Positions 60,007 through 64,000 of a stretch of DNA of 64,000 nt are shown piece by piece; the stretch's first letter is position 1, and every line of letters starts with the position of its first letter. The stretch comes from Rhodanobacter sp. B04 (GTDB lineage: Bacteria > Pseudomonadota > Gammaproteobacteria > Xanthomonadales > Rhodanobacteraceae). The notes under the pieces are model-generated. The model worked only from the letters and a program-made list of their open reading frames with translations, did not search any database and was not told the DNA's origin. The position numbers and the translations under genes were made by a program. Location: NCBI RefSeq assembly GCF_002001125.1, contig NZ_MUNV01000016.1:91681-155680 (forward strand), written 5' to 3'.

Positions 60007-60720
60007 TCAGCCTGCCGGCAGGCTGATGACGGGCGTGTCTGGCAGGAAGTCTTCAAGCTTACGCCGGCGCAGATCGCCGATGCACGCGATCGTGAGGTCC
60101 GCCGCCGGGTGCAGGTCGGTCGGCGCCGCCGCGGCGTAGTGGCCCTGGCGCACGAATACCGTGGTCAGCTTGTGGCCGAGCCGTTGCTTCATGTCGGCGA
60201 GGATCTGCGGTTTGTCGTCGACCATCACGTAATGTGCGGCCGGGTAACGCTGCTGCATCGCCACCAGCATCTGCTGCTTGTGCAGGTAGATCAGCACCTC
60301 GCCACGCACCGCGGCCCAGATGCCGGCGCGCTGGATCTTGCGTGGCTGGAACACCACGTCGCCGTCGGACAGGATTGCCGTCGGGCCCAGCGTGCGCAGG
60401 TGCGCGATGGTGTCCAGTGCGTGCGGATACAACCGGTCGGCAAACGGGTATTCCAGCAGGTAGGCCGACATCTGCAGCAGCGAAGGGTCGTTGTCGAGGC
60501 CTGCGCGGAAGCGCTGCAGCGCGCCGAGGTAGTCGGCGTAGCCCAGCTCGTCGCGCAGCTGTGCGTAGATCGCCCAGTAGCGGTCGCGTTCGGCCGCGCC
60601 GAACGCCTGCTCCAGCGTGTTGCCGAGGTCGGCGGCAAAGCGGTCGTTGTCGAGCAGGGTGTTGTCGACGTCGAGCAGGAAGGCGACAGAAGCGACGCCG
60701 CTGGCTTTGTCGCTCAGCAT
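60007..60720 (-). CDS. HAD family hydrolase
   Basis: A 237-residue phosphatase-fold protein with nucleophile motif [10 protein letters not shown] (about 15-24), motif II AILSDGD near 118 and [17 protein letters not shown] near 165. It overlaps the end of zwf and precedes tal, so it is embedded in a pentose-phosphate operon. The substrate is unknown; a sugar-phosphate or a damaged metabolite is a reasonable guess from context only. Confidence 0.88.
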   Translation of the reverse strand: MLSDKASGVASVAFLLDVDNTLLDNDRFAADLGNTLEQAFGAAERDRYWAIYAQLRDELGYADYLGALQRFRAGLDNDPSLLQMSAYLLEYPFADRLYPHALDTIAHLRTLGPTAILSDGDVVFQPRKIQRAGIWAAVRGEVLIYLHKQQMLVAMQQRYPAAHYVMVDDKPQILADMKQRLGHKLTTVFVRQGHYAAAAPTDLHPAADLTIACIGDLRRRKLEDFLPDTPVISLPAG

Positions 60721-62135
60721 GGCTTGTCCGCCTTCGGCGGGCTGGATTCAGGAACGGGATCGTGCCAGCCCTCGCTGCTGCTGACGATCTGCGCGGCCTC
60801 CGCAGGCCCCCAGCTGCCCGGCGCATAGAAGCTCACGTTGCCCTCGTGCTGCAGTACCTGGTCGACCACGGCCCACGCCGCCTCGACGCATTCGTCGCTG
60901 GTGAACAACGCGTTGTCGCCGCGCATCGCGTCGGCGAGCAGCCGCTCGTAGGGCGGTTTCTCCACCGCCGCATGGTGATGCGCGACCAGCTCCACCGGTT
61001 CGCCCTGCATCGCCTCGCCCGGCTTCTTCACCCGCATGCCCTCGGCAATGATCACCGCGGGGCTGAGCCGGAAGCGGAAGTAGTTCGATTGCGGCGGCGT
61101 GATCTCGTCGAACACCGACAATGGCGGCGTCTTCATGTCGACGATCACCTCGGTGGTGGTGATCGGCAGGTTCTTGCCGGCGCGGATGTAGAACGGCACG
61201 CCGGCCCAGCGCCAGGTGTCGATGTGCAGGCGCAGCGCGACGAAGGTCTCCACGTTGGAATCCGGCGCCACGCCGTCGACCTGGCGATAGCCGTCGAACT
61301 GGCCGCGCACCACTTCGGCCGGATCGAGCGGGCGCATCGCGCGGAACAGCCGCAGCTTTTCCGCATTCAGCGAGGCGGGGTCGTTGCCGATCGGCGCATC
61401 CATCGCCAATAGCGAGGTCACCTGCAGCAGGTGGTTCTGCAGCACGTCGCGGATCGCACCGACGCCCTCGTAGAAACTGCCGCGGCCATCCACGCCGAAC
61501 TGCTCGGCCATGGTGATCTGCACGCTGTCGACATAGCGGTTGTTCCACACCGGCTCGAGCACGCTGTTGGCGAAGCGGAAATACAGCAGGTTCTGCACCG
61601 GCTCCTTGCCCAGGTAATGGTCGATGCGGAAGATCGCCGATTCCGGGAACACCTCGTGCAGGGTGCGATTGAGCGCCTGCGCCGAGGCCAGGTCGCGGCC
61701 AAAGGGTTTTTCCACCACCACCCGCGCGTTGTCGGCACAGCCGGCCTGGTGCAGGTTTTTCACCACCACGCCGAACAGGCTCGGCGGAATCGCCAGGTAA
61801 TGCAGCGGCGCCTTGGCGCTGCCCAGTACTTGTTTCAAATGAGTGAAGGTGGCCGGGTCGTTGTAGTCGCCATCGACGTACTGCAGGCGGGCCGAGAACC
61901 TCGCAAACGCGGCTTCATCGACGTTGCCGCCATGCTGCTTCGCCGCCTGCGCCAGGCTGTCGTGGGCGCGCTGGCGCAGCTGTTCCAGGCTCCAGCCGGA
62001 ATGCGCCACGCCGATGATCGGCAGGTCCAGCCCGTCGCGCAGCATCATCGCCTGCAGGGCAGGGTAGATCTGCTTGTAGGCGAGGTCGCCAGTGGCGCCG
62101 AAAAAGACCAGGGCATCCGAGCGGGGTATCGGCAT
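60714..62135 (-). CDS. zwf: Glucose-6-phosphate 1-dehydrogenase
   Basis: A 473-residue NADP-dependent enzyme opening the oxidative pentose-phosphate and Entner-Doudoroff routes. Coenzyme motif [13 protein letters not shown] is at the N terminus, with [12 protein letters not shown] near 140 and the catalytic [13 protein letters not shown] near 165-177. The start at 62135 is supported by GGAGAG ten bases upstream; 62153 is an alternative. First gene of zwf-HAD-tal-pgi-pgm-tkt. pgl and gnd/edd/eda are not in the window. Confidence 0.97.
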   Translation of the reverse strand: MPIPRSDALVFFGATGDLAYKQIYPALQAMMLRDGLDLPIIGVAHSGWSLEQLRQRAHDSLAQAAKQHGGNVDEAAFARFSARLQYVDGDYNDPATFTHLKQVLGSAKAPLHYLAIPPSLFGVVVKNLHQAGCADNARVVVEKPFGRDLASAQALNRTLHEVFPESAIFRIDHYLGKEPVQNLLYFRFANSVLEPVWNNRYVDSVQITMAEQFGVDGRGSFYEGVGAIRDVLQNHLLQVTSLLAMDAPIGNDPASLNAEKLRLFRAMRPLDPAEVVRGQFDGYRQVDGVAPDSNVETFVALRLHIDTWRWAGVPFYIRAGKNLPITTTEVIVDMKTPPLSVFDEITPPQSNYFRFRLSPAVIIAEGMRVKKPGEAMQGEPVELVAHHHAAVEKPPYERLLADAMRGDNALFTSDECVEAAWAVVDQVLQHEGNVSFYAPGSWGPAEAAQIVSSSEGWHDPVPESSPPKADKPC

Positions 62136-62536
62136 AGCGGTTGTTCTCTCCATGGGGCTGGCGGACGCCTTTATTGGCGCGGCGCGTGGTGCAGCCAATG
62201 CGGCGGCATGTGTAAATCTGCAACATGCCGGACATCGGGTCTACTTTCCAGCCTGCACGCAGCGAAGTTAAACCGATGCATAAGTCTGCACGCTTACCGG
62301 TCGACGCGTAGGCCGCAGGAAGCTGCGACGATGGAACGGTCAGCCTGCCAGCTGCATGAACATGACCAGGGCATCGACGAAGCCGAGGCGCTGGTGCCGG
62401 AACGCCCGCGGCAGCGTACCCACCACCGCGAAGGCAAGCTTCTTCCACATCCGGGGGAAGCGGACGAAGGAACTTTCCACGACTTGCGCCTCCGTCCCGG
62501 CTCTCACTCTCCCGCTACTGATAGGTCGAGCGGAGT
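62136..62536. other. Region upstream of zwf without a recognised gene
   Basis: About 400 bases containing the zwf promoter (position not identified) and debris next to the transposase remnant. A short minus-strand open frame (62340-62480) encodes about 46 plausible-looking residues ending ALVMFMQLAG, with no recognised family; I do not call it a gene. Confidence 0.5.
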
Positions 62537-62990
62537 GTGCGGTTGCGCGCGATCGTCGGCATCGGCCCGATCACGGCCGACGCGGCGGTGGCCACGGTCG
62601 GTGATGCCCGCGAGTTCAAGCAGGGTCGGCAGATGGCGGCGTGGCTAGGGCTGGTGCCCACCCAGCATTCCAGCAGCGGCCATGCACGATTGGGTGAGAT
62701 CAGCTGTCGAGGCGATGCGTACCTTGCTGATCCAGGGCGCGCGTAGCAGCCTGCAGCGGGCCAAGGCCGTGGCCATCGAGAAGGCCACGCCGGAGCAGCG
62801 CTGGATACGCACACTCGACGGGCGTATGCCCTTCGGCAAGGTCATCGTGGCCATCGCCAACAAACATGCCCGGCAGATCTGGGCGATGCTGGCGCACGAC
62901 GTGGACTACGACCCGCATGCCTGTCTGAACCATCCGACTGGGTGGCCACGGGCCATGCACCGGCAAACCGAAGCGGCGCAAGCGGCCTAG
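62537..62990 (+). pseudogene. C-terminal remnant of an IS110/IS1111-family transposase
   Basis: The first frame (62537-62746) reads RAIVGIGPITADAAVATVGD, then GRQMAAWLGLVPTQHSSSGHARLGEISCRGDAY, the conserved Transposase_20 block. At about 62717 the frame shifts and continues in another frame as RTLLIQGARSS ... FGKVIVAIANKHARQIWAMLA. A family-like RGDAYLRTLLI would be restored by reinserting about eight bases, so a small deletion between short TACCT-type repeats explains the break. The N-terminal DEDD catalytic domain is absent. A dead element. Confidence 0.88.
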
Positions 62991-63347
62991 AAGAAAGTTT
63001 CGATTCAACGTCAGCGCGATACGGTAGACAACAGGTCAGACCACCCCGGAGAGAACCTGACTAACTAGGTGGACGTCCAAACGATGTGTCGGCTGATCCC
63101 CGGGCATCGGACAGTCCGATGAACGAACGAGGTCTTCGGGTGCGGTTTATACACAGGTCTGAGTCAGCAACATTGGCTCAACAAGACCGATTACGGAAAT
63201 GCAGTCTGACATTCGTTGCAACACGCAAAGCACTGACACGCACGACGCAATACAGGACAACACGATGACCAGCAGCGGCCCGAAAGCTCAGGGCAAAGGC
63301 TTCATGCACCCGGGCTTGATCGGAAGTCTCTTACGGAATTGTTAGGC
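62991..63347. other. Region between transposase remnant and cassette gene
   Basis: About 357 bases with no recognised gene. GC content is lower than in the housekeeping region. It may contain the right flank of the insertion element and the interrupted remainder of an attC site. No inverted terminal repeats were recognised. Confidence 0.4.
63322..63347 (-). other. Truncated attC-like site at the 3' end of the cassette gene
   Basis: Read on the minus strand, GCCTAACAATTC begins right after the lipoprotein stop codon and overlaps it (TAGGCCTAAC). This is the canonical first part (R'') of an integron attC. The matching L' and R' (GTTRRRY) were not found in the next few hundred bases, so the site looks interrupted. 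Confidence 0.5.
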
Positions 63348-63848
63348 CTACTTGCCGGGAGATCCATGCTTGGACAAGAACTTTGAAATGCTGTCTGGCT
63401 CTCGATGACTGTCGAGCAGCCATTCGACTTGCCATTCAGTAATGCGCTCTTCCTTGGTCCACTCGTACACACCTGGGCTGGGCTCATTGATTGACTCGAT
63501 TTGACGGACTAGAGCGAGAGGTGGCTCCGCGCCTGGTGTTGTCTCTGAGAATTTTAGGGCTGACTCGTATTGAGCGAAGGCAGCAAAGTAATCCTTGTCA
63601 CCAGCGAGTGGCTTGGCGCCTTTCTCAGGATGTAGCCAGACCCGATACTCAAGAACCTCATCATAGAAGTATCCGGCGCCGGATTTAGCGGGGCCGCTGT
63701 AAGTGCCAACTTTGGCGGGCACCACAGCATTTGGATAGCGGCTGACGGCCGAGACTGAGTGGTCGGCAGAGGCAGGAGAAAAGGCCTCTATCTTTTGTGT
63801 GCAACCGGCTTGAGACAGCAAGATGGCGAGAAGGATTAGAAATCTCAT
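63348..63848 (-). CDS. Hypothetical lipoprotein in an integron cassette
   Basis: A 166-residue protein with lipobox LSQAGC (modified Cys16) after a short signal sequence (MRFLILLAILLSQAGC). The mature part contains YFYDEVLEYRVWLHPEKGAK, FAAFAQYESALKFSE and TEWQVEWLLDSHREPDS; I do not recognise a family. GC content and codon use look lower than in the housekeeping genes. An attC site lies just upstream in its direction of transcription and the stop codon overlaps an attC-like start, the normal layout of a gene cassette. Confidence 0.75.
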   Translation of the reverse strand: MRFLILLAILLSQAGCTQKIEAFSPASADHSVSAVSRYPNAVVPAKVGTYSGPAKSGAGYFYDEVLEYRVWLHPEKGAKPLAGDKDYFAAFAQYESALKFSETTPGAEPPLALVRQIESINEPSPGVYEWTKEERITEWQVEWLLDSHREPDSISKFLSKHGSPGK

Positions 63849-63871
63849 GTGTAACCAAAGTTCGAGAGTAG

Positions 63872-63928
63872 GCCTAACGCTGGAGTTAAGCGGCGGCGTA
63901 GCCGTCCGCCTTGAACGAGTAGTTAGAC
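63872..63928 (-). other. Integron attC recombination site
   Basis: A 57-base imperfect palindrome. On the minus strand: R'' GTCTAAC, L'' CGTTCAAGGCGG, a short loop, L' CCGCCGCTTAACTC and R' GTTAGGC. The unpaired C in GTTCAAG against CTTAAC is the usual extrahelical base that gives attC its orientation. Crossover should occur in G/TTAGGC at about 63877-63878, so the lipoprotein cassette lies downstream and the previous cassette lies to the right. Confidence 0.88.
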
Positions 63929-64000
63929 GATACTTTGCGCGGAGGCACGGCGCGCAGCTCTTGCAACAATTGAACAACAATCTTTGAAGCTTTGTCCGGG
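63929..64000. other. Window edge, probably end of the preceding cassette
   Basis: 72 bases with no complete gene. By position this should be the 3' end of the next integron cassette, but it is too short to confirm. Confidence 0.4.

Noticed and set aside
62340..62480. Minus-strand 46-codon frame with plausible amino-acid composition (…FVDALVMFMQLAG)
   Set aside because: No recognised family, no ribosome site and only a GTG start; might be debris of another element but cannot be supported.
63086..63268. 60-codon plus-strand frame after the transposase remnant
   Set aside because: Composition is Arg/Thr/Ser-rich without structure and no family is recognised; probably non-coding flank.

Overview
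The window is a high-GC gammaproteobacterial chromosome segment spanning the replication origin. Gene order (tonB-exbB-exbD, gyrB-recF-dnaN-dnaA, rpmH-rnpA-yidC-mnmE, lptM-dapF-DUF484-xerC-hslV-hslU), many Xanthomonadales-type hypothetical proteins and the GTAG-type palindromic repeats suggest the Xanthomonadales, probably a Rhodanobacter/Dyella-like Rhodanobacteraceae. The genus is inference; the order is fairly safe.

Layout. 0-3.5 kb: a TonB/ExbB/ExbD energy-transduction operon and a periplasmic TPR protein. 3.7-10.1 kb: gyrB, recF, dnaN and dnaA, all on the minus strand. oriC-type sequence (DnaA boxes, AT-rich tract) lies on both sides of dnaA, and two perfect palindromic parS-type sites sit inside recF. 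10.3-14.1 kb: rpmH, rnpA, yidC and mnmE diverge from dnaA on the plus strand. 14.1-23.6 kb: ribokinase, a Spy-like chaperone, a glutathione transferase, then the minus-strand block lptM-dapF-DUF484-xerC-glpM-hslV-hslU. 23.6-38.5 kb: mixed housekeeping and accessory genes: an orphan efflux outer-membrane lipoprotein, a divergent GNAT/RimK-like ligase pair, aroE, a cNMP-binding patatin overlapping a gamma-carbonic anhydrase, oligopeptidase A, a cold-shock protein, xthA and pirin. 38.5-47.3 kb: rsmG-parA-parB, a glycosyltransferase, a second patatin, a WYL regulator, a DUF481 outer-membrane protein, hemC and a Bax-inhibitor-1 protein. 47.3-53.2 kb: a complete RND efflux operon. 53.4-62.1 kb: a minus-strand sugar-phosphate block, zwf-HAD-tal-pgi-pgm-tkt.

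62.1-64 kb is different in character: a broken IS110/IS1111-family transposase, a low-GC lipoprotein gene, and a well-formed integron attC site at 63872-63928. I read the right edge as the distal end of a chromosomal integron cassette array whose integrase should lie beyond base 64000.

Functionally, the origin region couples initiation (dnaA, dnaN, oriC), segregation (parAB 30 kb away with parS in recF) and dimer resolution (xerC). The RND operon and the orphan OMF handle export. The sugar-phosphate block links glucose-1-P, glucose-6-P, fructose-6-P and the pentose phosphates. I saw no rRNA, tRNA or CRISPR in the window.
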